A stretch of DNA of 64,000 nt from Roseiarcus sp963709655 (GTDB lineage Bacteria > Pseudomonadota > Alphaproteobacteria > Rhizobiales > Beijerinckiaceae), in contig CAVPXF010000036.1 in NCBI GenBank assembly GCA_963709655.1, positions 1 through 64,000 of the forward strand, given 5' to 3'. The notes beneath the pieces were generated by a model. It was not told the origin of the DNA. It ran no database searches and saw only the letters and a program-made list of their open reading frames with translations. The position numbers were made by a program, and so were the translations under genes. Shown in pieces: positions 27,764 through 36,189 of the stretch. How positions within the stretch are numbered: position 1 is the first letter of the stretch; every line of letters starts with the position of its first letter.

Positions 27764-28504
27764 TCAGAGTGCGAGGTAGCCCCCGTCAATCGGCAGAGAC
27801 GCGCCATTGAAGTAGGACGCCTCGTCGCTCGCCAGGAACGTCACGGCGGCGACGACCTGCGCGATCGAACCGACCTCGCCCTGAGGAATCCGCGCCACCA
27901 CTTCGGCGCGCAGTTTCGGGTCGTCGAGCCGCCACTGGGTGAACGGCGTGGCGATCATTCCGGGACAGAGAGCGACCGCGCGCACGCCGTGGCGCGCGTA
28001 GTCCACAGCGATCGAGCGGGTGAGCTGGATCAGCGCGCCCTTCGAGGCCGAGTACGCAGAGCGTCCGGGAAAGGCGGCGATTCCTGCTACCGACGCGATG
28101 TTCACGATCACGCCTTTGCCGCACTCGATCATGGCCGGGAGAACGAGGCGGCAGAGCAGGAACGGGCCGCGGATGTTGGTCGCCATGACGCGGTCGAAGT
28201 CCACGACCGGCGTCTCATGCAAGGTCGTCGCTCGCGGTCCCCCCGACGTGCCGGCGTTGTTGACGAGGACGTCGATCGGGCCGAGGCGTGCGGTCGCTTC
28301 GCGCACGCATGCTTCCGCCTCGCCCGCCTCGCCGACATCCGCAGAAAGGGTGACGAGCGCGTCAGGTGTCTCCGACTTAAGGCGCGCGATGCCGCCGCGG
28401 TCGAGGTCGACGGCCGCGACGCGGTCGCCAAGCGTGAGGAACTGGGAGGCTAGGGCCAGACCGATCCCCGAGCCCGCCCCAGTGACGAGGACGGCGCGGC
28501 TCAT
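27764..28504 (-). CDS. xecD: 2-(R)-hydroxypropyl-CoM dehydrogenase-like short-chain dehydrogenase
   Basis: The 246-residue SDR has the NAD motif TGAGSGIG at residues 8-15, NNAG at 82-85, Ser138, Tyr151 and Lys155. The residues that bind the coenzyme M sulfonate in Xanthobacter R-HPCDH are conserved: Arg148 in FPGRSAY and Arg192 in FTQWRLDDP. The stretch CPGMIATPFTQWRLDDPKLR followed by ARIPQGEVGS matches R-HPCDH closely. It should oxidise a 2-hydroxyalkyl-CoM to the 2-ketoalkyl-CoM. It overlaps xecC by four bases. A relative acting on a different hydroxyalkyl thioether cannot be excluded. Confidence 0.8.
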   Translation of the reverse strand: MSRAVLVTGAGSGIGLALASQFLTLGDRVAAVDLDRGGIARLKSETPDALVTLSADVGEAGEAEACVREATARLGPIDVLVNNAGTSGGPRATTLHETPVVDFDRVMATNIRGPFLLCRLVLPAMIECGKGVIVNIASVAGIAAFPGRSAYSASKGALIQLTRSIAVDYARHGVRAVALCPGMIATPFTQWRLDDPKLRAEVVARIPQGEVGSIAQVVAAVTFLASDEASYFNGASLPIDGGYLAL

Positions 28505-29673
28505 AGGCCCGTGAGCTCCTTCTGACCGGCGCGAAGGCGCGAGAGTTGGATGAAGTGGGTAGGATTGAGGAAGAGCTCGTCCATGTCGCCGAGCTGGTCG
28601 ATGGTCAGCCCCTGCTTCATGAGCACGTTGAGATATTGGAAAGCGTCGCGCGCTCCGTAGCCGACGTGATGGGCGCCGATGACACGGCGCGTGGCCCCGT
28701 CGAACAGGATCTTCTGGAAGCCCGACATGCGCGGCTTCGCCATCGCATAGAGCATCACGCGATCGGAGGCCGGGAGGCCGATGTCGAGGCCGTTGGGGTT
28801 GATCAGCGGCATGCGGATCGTGACCACGTTGCCATAGCGGCGGCGCGCCTCTTCCTCTCCGAGCCCGAGCCAGGTCACTTCGTAGTGCGTGTGGAGGAAG
28901 TCGGGCCAGTCGGAGGGGCGGTAGGAGATTTTCTCCCCCATGATCGCACGCGCGGCGTAGGTACCGCTCTTGCGCGCCTTGAACATTTCCATGGGCGAGC
29001 CGATCAGATCGCCGACCGCGTAGACGCCCGGAACCGAAGTTTGCAGCGTCTCGTCGACCACGACCGCGCCCGTCGCGGAATCGATGTCGGCGCCGAGCGC
29101 CGCCGCCATTCCCGAATTTGGCGTCTCGCCGAGGCCGAGGAAGACGAAGTTCGTGTCGATCTCGAGCTCGCCGTCGGGGGTCGAGGCGACGACCTTGCGC
29201 ACCCGTCCCTCTCCGTCGCCGACGATCTTGACGACCTTCGCGCCCTCGACGATCTCGATCCCCTGGTCGCGCATCCGGTCGATGACGTATCCGCGCGTGT
29301 CGCCGTCGGGCAGGAGCTTGAGGAGCTGGCTGCGGACGAGCATCACCGTGCGCCGGCCGGTGGCGTTGAAGAAGGCGCCGTATTCGACCGCCGTCTTGCC
29401 GCCCCCGACGACCACGGCCGTGTCACCGGGCTCATAGTCGAGCGTCTCGACGAGGCTCGTATAATCGTAGACGCCCTTGAGGTCGACGCCGGGAACGTCA
29501 AGCGCCTGCGGGCGCGCGCCGAGGCTGAGTACAAGAGCGCGGGCATGGAATTGCCGCCCGGCGACCTCGACTGTGTGGGGGTCAAGAATACGGGCCTCAG
29601 CGTTGAGGACGAACTCCATGTCGAGCTGTTCCTTGCTCTGGTAGTTCATCACGGCGTGAGGGCCGGTCCGCCC
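28501..29673 (-). pseudogene. xecC: 2-oxopropyl-CoM reductase (carboxylating), N-terminally truncated
   Basis: The remaining roughly 390 residues follow Xanthobacter 2-KPCC closely: TGPHAVMNYQSKEQLDMEFV at the 5' edge, NATGRRTVMLVRSQLLKLLP, GDLIGSPMEMFKARKSGTYA, HTHYEVTWLGLGEEEARRRY and NPTHFIQLSRLRAGQ at the end. The histidine in GPH corresponds to the catalytic His of 2-KPCC. About 130 residues are missing, including the FAD motif and the redox cysteine pair. Homology stops at 29673, where a stop codon sits directly upstream, 16 bases from a divergent regulator gene. The intact enzyme cleaves 2-ketopropyl-CoM and carboxylates it to acetoacetate. As it stands the gene is dead. Confidence 0.85.
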
Positions 29674-29688
29674 TTATGCGGAAAAGAA

Positions 29689-30478
29689 TGGTTTTTGACA
29701 AGCGCGCCTGCTGACCCTCGAGGAGGCGTCCCGATATTTGGGAGTGAGCAAAACCTCGCTCAGGCGCTGGACCAAGGACGGGCTACTCGAGTGCCACCGG
29801 ATCGGCGTGCGGGGTGAGCGCCAATTCGACCAGCAGATGCTGGATGAGTTCCTGCTCCACCGGAGGACCGGGCCGGCTGTCGCGGATAGAGGCGCGCCGC
29901 TGATGGAGACTGTCCAACGGGCCGCTCAGAGCGGCGGCCAGCACAAGCACGTCTGCCTCTATTTCCGCAATCCCGCCGAGCAGTGGGAGGCGTTCCGCCA
30001 GTACTTCCTCGACCACTATCGCGCCGGACTCCCGACGACATATCTGCACAACGCCTCGAGCCGGCAGCAGGTCCTCGATTGCGTTCGCGACGAGGGAATT
30101 GACGCGCAGGACGCCGTCAACCGCGGCCTTCTCCGGCTCGTTCCGGCGCGCAATTCCTACCTTCGCCAAGGAGTCTTCTCGGCCGACTTCATGATTTCGT
30201 TTGTGCGGCTGGTCATGATCCGGCTCGCCGCGGATGGCCATCGAAAGCATCTCATTACAGGCGAAATGGACTGGTTCTTTACGGACACGCCGGGTGTCGC
30301 TGAGATTCACGCGTACGAGCAGCGGCTGAACACGCTTCTCGACGAGTATCCCGAGGTTACGGTCGTGTGCCAGTACGACATCCGGCGCTTCGACGCCGAA
30401 GGCGTACTTGAAGCGTGCAAATCCCATCCGATCGTCCATCTCGACCAGACAATCCGGCAAGGTTTCTACTGCCGATAG
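29689..30478 (+). pseudogene. DcmR-like regulator with helix-turn-helix and MEDS domain, N-terminal frameshift
   Basis: From 29699 the frame gives LLTLEEASRYLGVSKTSLRR and WTKDGLLECHRIGVRGERQF, an excisionase/MerR-type DNA-binding domain. A MEDS domain follows (HKHVCLYFRNPAEQWEAFRQ, SFVRLVMIRLAADGHRKHLI, GEMDWFFTDTPGVAEIHAYE, VVCQYDIRRFDAEGVLEACK). MEDS is the sensory domain of DcmR, the dichloromethane-induced regulator of methylotrophs. The only ATG upstream (29689, MVFDKRA) is in another frame, so one base is extra near 29708; TTG 29738 would omit half of the HTH. It is the likely regulator of the adjacent epoxide-type genes, now joined to their truncated end. Confidence 0.7.
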
Positions 30479-30599
30479 TCGGCGTGACGTGCGATTGATT
30501 CGCGATGGTGGTTCCGGCGTTCCCGATCAAACACATCGCCCGGCAGGACCACAAACCGGCGCCGCTCCTCGATCGCCAGCTTTACGAGATTGTCGAACG

Positions 30600-30860
30600 C
30601 CTCGCGCGAAGCGGTCCCGACCCGCTTGGCGGAGGCTCAGCGCGGCGGGGGTGTGGATCGGCGGCGCCGGTCCGGGATCGCGCCGCCGCGCCAGAATGTT
30701 GAGGACGACGTCGGCCGAATTAACATTCTCGGCGAGCGCCTGGGCGCAGGCGGCCTCGACCGCCGGCAATCCGTCGGAGAGCGCCGCGGCGAGAATCCTC
30801 GGATCAAGTCCGAGGACAAGCCTTGACGAACTGCCGGTCGCCGTCGTTGCGCAGAAGACT
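30600..30860 (-). pseudogene. Remnant of an IS21-family transposase (IstA C-terminus)
   Basis: Minus-strand sequence DGLPAVEAACAQALAENVNS and ADVVLNILARRRDPGP is the characteristic C-terminal segment of IstA. In another frame just upstream, NDGDRQFVK is the preceding IstA segment. The two are separated by a short palindromic element at about 30797-30826 (CCTCGGATCAAGTCCGAGG) that recurs widely in alphaproteobacteria. No IstB or terminal inverted repeats are visible. The rest of 30480-31130 holds no gene I can support. Confidence 0.55.
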
Positions 30861-31131
30861 GGTCGTCGCCCATGGCTATGGCGCGGATTGCGACGTGGAG
30901 ACCGAGGCCCCTCACTCTCGCTTTTGCGGTGTCCGCCCGAGCCCGGGGGCACGACGGACTTTGGCGCGATGAATCGCCGCATCGACGCGAAAGCTCGCGC
31001 GGCGTTACGACGCCGGTCGTGAAATCGGCTGCTTGGCGCGGCGCCTGCCGGCCCCAATGGAGCCAAGATCAATCGCGCCGACCGATTTCGGGCGCTGCGC
31101 CGATCGCCAAGCTCGACTGCGACCGCCGTTG

Positions 31132-31152
31132 CGCGTCAGGCGACCTGACGCG
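31132..31152. promoter_or_regulatory. Perfect inverted repeat upstream of maeB
   Basis: CGCGTCAGG-CGA-CCTGACGCG is a 9-bp perfect inverted repeat with a three-base centre, about 90 bases before the malic enzyme start. It has no T-tract, so an operator or RNA hairpin is more likely than a terminator. Confidence 0.4.
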
Positions 31153-31242
31153 ACCGGGCGGCTTGACGCCGCGAAGTCGGGAACGTGAGGGTCGGCGCCC
31201 GGCGGTTCGCCGACCGTTTCGCGGGAACATCAGGAGACAGTG

Positions 31243-33522
31243 ATGAACGGGGATCTCAAGGAAGCCGCTCTCGAATACCATCGGTTTCCGACGGCGGGCA
31301 AAATCTCGGTCACGCCGACGAAATCGATGGTCACGCAGCGCGACCTTGCGCTCGCCTATTCGCCTGGAGTGGCCGAAGCGTGTCTCGCGATCGTCGACAA
31401 CCCCGATCAGGCCGACGACCTGACGTCCCGCAGCAATCTGATTGCGGTCGTCACCAACGGCACCGCGGTGCTCGGTCTCGGCGCCATCGGGCCGCTCGCC
31501 GGCAAACCCGTCATGGAAGGCAAGGGCTGCCTCTTCAAGAAATTCGCCGGCATCGACGTCTTCGACATCGAACTGGCGGAAAACGATCCCGACAAGCTGG
31601 TCGAGACCATCGCCCGCCTCGAGCCGACCTTCGGCGGCATCAACCTGGAGGATATCAAGGCGCCCGAGTGCTTCTATATTGAGAAGAAGCTGCGCGAGCG
31701 CATGAAGATCCCGGTCTTTCACGACGACCAGCACGGCACCGCGATCGTCGCCGCGGCGGCTCTGGTCAACGGCCTGGCTCTGGTCGGCAAGACGATCGCG
31801 GACGTGAAGCTCGTGTGCTCGGGCGCCGGCGCCGCCGCGATCGCCTGCATCGACCTCGCGGTGAGGCTCGGCCTCGATCCGAAGAAGGTGCTGATCGTCG
31901 ACCGCTCGGGCGTCGTCTACGCCGGCCGGCCGGGGACGATTGACGAGAGCAAAGCGCGCTACGCCAATGACACCTCCGCCCGCACGCTCGCCGACGCCGT
32001 CGCCGGCGCCGATATCTTTCTCGGCCTGTCGGCGGCCGGCGTCCTCACCCCCGCCATGGTCAAGACCATGGCCTCCGATCCGCTGATCTTCGCCATGGCG
32101 AACCCCGACCCGGAAATCCGCCCCGAAGACGCGATCGCCGTGCGCCCGGACGCGATCATCGGCACCGGGCGCTCTGATTACCCGAACCAGATCAACAACG
32201 TCCTGTGCTTCCCGTTCATTTTCCGCGGCGCGCTCGATTGCGGAGCGACAACGATCAACGAAGAGATGAAAGTCGCCGCCGTCAACGCCATCGCCGAACT
32301 GGCCCACGCGGAAGCAGCCGACGCGGTCGCGACCGCCTATCCGGGCGCCGGCCTGCGCTTCGGGCGCGACTATCTGATTCCAAAGCCGTTCGACCCGCGC
32401 CTGATCGCAGTCGTGGCGCCGGCGGTCGCCAGGGCGGCGGCGGAAAGCGGCGTTGCGCGCCGGCCGATCGCGGATATGGAGGCCTATCGGCAAAAGCTCG
32501 ACGCCCTGGTCTATCATTCGGGGCAGGCGATGCAGCCGGTGTTCGCCCGCGCCAAGCGTGCGGAGCGCTCCGTCATCCTCGCCGAGGGCGAGGACGAGCG
32601 GGTCCTGCGCGCCGGCCAGATCATTGTCGACGAGAAGATTGCAACGCCCCTGCTGCTTGGCCGCCCCGACGTCATCGCCAGGAAGATCGCGGCGCTCGAC
32701 CTCAGGCTGGAGCCAGGCCAGGGCATTCGCGTCATCGATCCCGGCGATCCACAGGTCTACATGGAGGCGGCGGAAGCCTATTACGTGGCGAGAAAACGCG
32801 ACGGCGTTTCGCGCGAGCTGGCGCTTTCGCAGATGCGGGCGAACAGCTCGCTGCTCGCGGCCTCGCTTCTCGAGCGCGGCGTCGGCGACGCCATGCTATG
32901 CGGCGCGTTCGGGCGAGCGCCCGATCACCTGGCCGCAATCCGCGACGTGATCGGCTTGCGCCCGGGCGCGCGGACGCTCGCCGTCATGCAGATGCTAATG
33001 CTGCCGCATCATCAGCTGTTCATTTGCGACACCCATTACAACGCCGATCCGGACGCAGAGCAGATCGCGGACATCGCGCTACTGGCGGCGGAGGAGGTTC
33101 ACCGTTTCGGCGTGACGCCGCGGGTCGCGCTGCTGTCGCATTCGAGCTTCGGGTCCTCCGATCTGCCGAGCGCGCGAAAAATGCGGCAGGCGCGCGAACT
33201 GATCCGGCAACGCAATCCGCATCTCTCGGTCGAGGGCGAGATGCGCGGCGACGCGGCTTTGTCGCCCGACATCCTCAATGACAAGATGCCCGATTCCGAT
33301 TTCGTCGGGCCCGCCAACCTGCTTGTCATGCCCAATCTCGACGCCGCCAATATCTCCTACAACCTGCTGCGCATGGCCGCGGGCAACGGCGTCACGGTTG
33401 GCGGCATCGTGCTGGGAGCGGCGAAGGCCGCCCATATCCTCACGCCCTCGGCGACGGTCCGTCGCATCGTCAACATGGCCGCGTTCGCCGCCGTGGACGT
33501 GGCGAGGCGAACGGGCGGTTGA
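31243..33522 (+). CDS. maeB: NADP-dependent malic enzyme with C-terminal phosphotransacetylase-like domain
   Basis: The 759-residue protein is the typical two-domain MaeB. The malic enzyme domain (about 1-425) contains YSPGVAEACLAI, the catalytic Lys region GPLAGKPVMEGKGCLFKKFA, metal ligands in VFHDDQHGTAIV and the NADP site LVCSGAGAAAIACIDLAVRL. The phosphotransacetylase-like domain (about 435-759) contains RANSSLLAASLLERGVGDAM and HSSFGSSDLPSARKM. In other bacteria this second domain confers regulation by acetyl-CoA and does not transfer phosphate. It decarboxylates malate to pyruvate with NADPH formation. ATG 31243 is taken because AGGAGA lies five bases before it; GTG 31240 overlaps. Confidence 0.95.
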   Translation: MNGDLKEAALEYHRFPTAGKISVTPTKSMVTQRDLALAYSPGVAEACLAIVDNPDQADDLTSRSNLIAVVTNGTAVLGLGAIGPLAGKPVMEGKGCLFKKFAGIDVFDIELAENDPDKLVETIARLEPTFGGINLEDIKAPECFYIEKKLRERMKIPVFHDDQHGTAIVAAAALVNGLALVGKTIADVKLVCSGAGAAAIACIDLAVRLGLDPKKVLIVDRSGVVYAGRPGTIDESKARYANDTSARTLADAVAGADIFLGLSAAGVLTPAMVKTMASDPLIFAMANPDPEIRPEDAIAVRPDAIIGTGRSDYPNQINNVLCFPFIFRGALDCGATTINEEMKVAAVNAIAELAHAEAADAVATAYPGAGLRFGRDYLIPKPFDPRLIAVVAPAVARAAAESGVARRPIADMEAYRQKLDALVYHSGQAMQPVFARAKRAERSVILAEGEDERVLRAGQIIVDEKIATPLLLGRPDVIARKIAALDLRLEPGQGIRVIDPGDPQVYMEAAEAYYVARKRDGVSRELALSQMRANSSLLAASLLERGVGDAMLCGAFGRAPDHLAAIRDVIGLRPGARTLAVMQMLMLPHHQLFICDTHYNADPDAEQIADIALLAAEEVHRFGVTPRVALLSHSSFGSSDLPSARKMRQARELIRQRNPHLSVEGEMRGDAALSPDILNDKMPDSDFVGPANLLVMPNLDAANISYNLLRMAAGNGVTVGGIVLGAAKAAHILTPSATVRRIVNMAAFAAVDVARRTGG

Positions 33523-33568
33523 GCGAGAGCCGAACCGGTCATCCGCTCGAGACGGCGATTCGGAAGCT

Positions 33569-34130
33569 TCATCGAACCCGCCGCGCGAGTTCGACGAGCA
33601 GGCGCAAGCCATGCGGCCAGGGTCCAAAGCCGGTTTCGGCGTTGACGTGGCCGGCTTCGTCCAGATCGACGAGATCGGCGCCCCAGACGTGCGCCCAGTG
33701 CTTGGCGCGCCGAAGCGGCATCACCGGATCGTCCTCGCTCGCGACGACCAGGGTCGGGACGCCGAGGCCACGCTCGGGCACTCGGCCCTCCGCTTCGAGC
33801 CGAGTGGGCTCGGCCGGAGCGACCAGCATCAGGCCGGCGACGCGCTTGTGGCCGTCGGCCGCCACGCAGGCCGAGGCCAGCGCGCCCAGCGAATGGCCGA
33901 TCAGTACCGCCGGACGAACGCCGGTCGCCAGCAAGCGGACAATGGCGTCGACCCAATGCTCGATGTCCGGCTCGTCCCAGCGGCGCTGCGCGATCCGCTG
34001 GAAAAGCGGGGCCCGCCGCTGCTACTGGCTCTGCCAATGTTCGGGACCGCTGTCCTTGAAGCCCAGGACGAGAACGAAGTCGAGGCGCGACGCGAGGGCC
34101 CCGAGGTCCTCGATCGTTTGGCGCGCTCGA
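33569..34130 (-). pseudogene. RBBP9/YdeN-type alpha/beta serine hydrolase, interrupted
   Basis: The 3' part (33569-33934) has AVLIGHSLGALASACVAADG with the GHSLG nucleophile elbow, VASEDDPVMPLRRAKHWA and the His loop DEAGHVNAETGFGPWPHGLR, a clear RBBP9-type hydrolase. Its N-terminus FVLVLGFKDSGPEHWQSQ lies at about 34025-34085 in a frame broken by TAG and an indel near 34020. The upstream end runs without a gap into the CitX fragment. Confidence 0.65.
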
Positions 34131-34434
34131 GTTCGTCCGGATCCGCTTCGACCGCGTAAAGCGCCGCCGGTCCGGTCGGCCCCGCCTCTTGCCACACGCG
34201 AGTCGCCGGCCAGTAGCGCTCGCAGAACACACCCTCGAGCGCGTCGATCGCCGCCTCATGCAGGCGACGGCTTGCGGCGCAATCTTTGACGGGCCCCGGC
34301 ATGACCGGCGTAACGGCGACCGTGGGCCGCCCGAGGCGAGACAAGGCCTCCCGGCGGCGCGCCACGCGCGCCTCGCGTGCGGCAAGGACAGCCTCGAGTT
34401 CGGCGACAGGACCCAAAAACAGCGCGTCGTCCAC
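34110..34434 (-). pseudogene. 5' fragment of a CitX-like holo-citrate lyase synthase
   Basis: MDDALFLGPVAELEAVLAAR, EARVARRREALSRLG, then VAVTPVMPGPVKDCAASRRL and WQEAGPTGPAALYAVEADPD follow the N-terminal half of CitX, which attaches the phosphoribosyl-dephospho-CoA prosthetic group to the citrate lyase acyl carrier protein. Homology ends near 34115, and the next bases belong to a hydrolase. No other citrate lyase genes are in the window. The family call rests on the GPVK motif and the overall pattern. Confidence 0.5.
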
Positions 34435-34720
34435 CAGTTCACTCTCGAACCGCCGAAGGAATTCGGCGGGTCGATGACGGCCTTCGTCGACCTAGCCGAC
34501 GCCCGACCGATTGCGATTGGGCGGCCCAGGCCGCCGCGGTTGAAATTTAGACTGTAACGGCTAATGACGCGACTGGCGTTTCAGAATGATGCGCCAACTG
34601 GATCAAAGGCCCGCGTCGGCGACCCTGCCAGCGCGGCCGAGCGAGGACAATTTGTCTCGCTTGAACGCGCGCTCCCGGCCCGCGTCCTGGACTATAAGCC
34701 GTGAGCGAGCCGTCGCGACC

Positions 34721-34758
34721 AAGACCGTCGTCTGGAGGCAAGACCGTCGTCTGGAGGA
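34721..34758 (+). repeat. 19-bp tandem duplication carrying the aroQ ribosome-binding site
   Basis: AAGACCGTCGTCTGGAGG occurs twice head to tail (34721-34738 and 34740-34757), so the Shine-Dalgarno CTGGAGG is present twice. Only the second copy is at normal distance from ATG 34763. Confidence 0.8.
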
Positions 34759-34762
34759 ATGC

Positions 34763-35209
34763 ATGAAACGAATCCTCGTCCTGCACGGGATCAATCTCAA
34801 CATGTTCGGCAAGCGGGACCCCAAGCACTACGGGACCGCGACGTTGCAGGACATCGACCAGGCGCTGGCGGCGCTTGCTCAGGAGCTCGGCGTCGGCATC
34901 GAGTGCTTCCAGACGAATATTGAAGGGGCGCTCGCCGAAAAAATCCATCAGGCCCATTTCGACGGGGTCGACGGCGTGGTAATCAACGCCGGCGCCTGGA
35001 CCCACTACAGCTATGGCGTGCGCGACGCCCTGGCGATCCTCAAATGTCCGATCGTGGAAGTGCATATGTCCAACGTGCACGCCCGCGAGGAATTCCGGCG
35101 CCATTCGGTCATTGCCGAGATCGCCGTCGGCCAGATCGCCGGCTTCGGCGTCGACTCTTATCTGCTCGGCCTGCGCGCCTGCGTTTCGCAAATCAAGGCC
35201 GCGAGCTGA
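34763..35209 (+). CDS. aroQ: Type II 3-dehydroquinate dehydratase
   Basis: The 148-residue protein has the type II dehydroquinase plan: HGINLNMFGKRDPKHYG with the active-site Arg and Tyr, FQTNIEGALAEKIHQA, VINAGAWTHYSYGVRDAL, and VEVHMSNVHAREEFRRHSVI with the catalytic His and substrate-binding Ser-Asn. It interconverts 3-dehydroquinate and 3-dehydroshikimate. Near quiC it more likely serves quinate breakdown than aromatic biosynthesis. The opening GINLNMFGKRDP differs from the usual GPNLNLLGTREP. Confidence 0.93.
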   Translation: MKRILVLHGINLNMFGKRDPKHYGTATLQDIDQALAALAQELGVGIECFQTNIEGALAEKIHQAHFDGVDGVVINAGAWTHYSYGVRDALAILKCPIVEVHMSNVHAREEFRRHSVIAEIAVGQIAGFGVDSYLLGLRACVSQIKAAS

Positions 35210-35368
35210 CGAGGTCCGCGCCTCGGAGTAGCGGGGTGGCAGGCGTGCGTCTGGACATCGAACGCGTGCTTTGGGGGTTCAAGATCGCAACGGTTGAGTC
35301 CGGGTCGCGCCGATATCAATCGAGCGAAACGACGCGCTGCCCGCTCTCAGGGGTAACGCGGCGCAAAC

Positions 35369-36058
35369 TCACGGATTGCGGAGGTAGCGCAGGACGGTCT
35401 CGACCACGACGTCCCGTCGCTCGGCCAGCGCCTTCGGGCTCCTCATGTCGTGATTGAAGATGAGCGAGAACGTCGCGTTGTTCGAGACGTTGAAGAAACT
35501 CAGCGCGCTGATCGTCATATGCAATTGCAGGATCGAGAGGCCGGGTCGGAAATGACCTGCGGCCACGCCTCGATCGTAGATGCCGCCGAGGGTCTGCAGC
35601 GCGCCGCTGCCGAGCGTGCCGGCGATTCCCGTCTTTGCGAGATGGGCGCCGCGATGAATGTTTTCGACCACGACGAGCCGCACGAACCGCTCGTGAGCGG
35701 CCTGGTATTCGAAGGTTCCGGCGACCAGCGCCCGCATCGCGCTTTCCGGATCCAGCTTGTCGACGTCGAGCGCACGTTCAAGCGCGCGCATCTGCCGGTA
35801 GCCTTCTTCCAGAACGGCGGTGTACAGGCCCTCCTTGTCGTCAAAGTAATAATAGATCATCCGCTTGCTGGTCTGGGTCTTGGCGGCGATCTCGTCCACG
35901 CGCGCGCCCGAGTAGCCGTGCTCGGCGAACTCGGAGGTGGCGACCTCGAGAATGTTGGCGCGCGCGCGTTCCGCCGCGCTCGCCTGAGGTTCGGCCGAGG
36001 TCGACTCGCGCCCGCGGCTCCTGGTCCTGATCATCGTCAACGCGCGAACCCTCGCCAT
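35369..36058 (-). CDS. TetR-family transcriptional regulator
   Basis: The 229-residue protein has the N-terminal TetR HTH (ARANILEVATSEFAEHGYSG, ARVDEIAAKTQTSKRMIYYY, FDDKEGLYTAVLEEGYRQMR, about 28-85). A ligand domain follows, with FEYQAAHERFVRLVVVENIH and a conserved C-terminal segment typical of the TetR_C group. MARVRALTMIRTRSRG at 36058 is taken as start; ATG 36034 is possible. Its upstream region contains ACGAAC-TT-GTTCGT, an operator repeated at the 49.9 kb promoter. The gene directly follows quiC on the same strand. Confidence 0.9.
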   Translation of the reverse strand: MARVRALTMIRTRSRGRESTSAEPQASAAERARANILEVATSEFAEHGYSGARVDEIAAKTQTSKRMIYYYFDDKEGLYTAVLEEGYRQMRALERALDVDKLDPESAMRALVAGTFEYQAAHERFVRLVVVENIHRGAHLAKTGIAGTLGSGALQTLGGIYDRGVAAGHFRPGLSILQLHMTISALSFFNVSNNATFSLIFNHDMRSPKALAERRDVVVETVLRYLRNP

Positions 36059-36113
36059 GCTCTTCGATCGATGAGAGCTTAGCATGAGTCGGGCGGGAAT
36101 CCACGAGATATGG

Positions 36114-36127
36114 ACGAACTTGTTCGT
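36114..36127. promoter_or_regulatory. TetR operator candidate upstream of its own gene
   Basis: ACGAAC-TT-GTTCGT is a perfect 6-bp inverted repeat with a two-base centre. An additional ACGAACA at 36140-36146 forms a looser second palindrome with TGTTCGT. It is 56 bases upstream of the TetR start, and the same sequence with centre TA occurs between the -35 and -10 boxes at 49910-49923. Confidence 0.7.
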
Positions 36128-36189
36128 TAAATGAACGGAACGAACATGCCCCAGCGGCGTCGATCCGGCGCCCCGTCCGGCCTTCGGGC

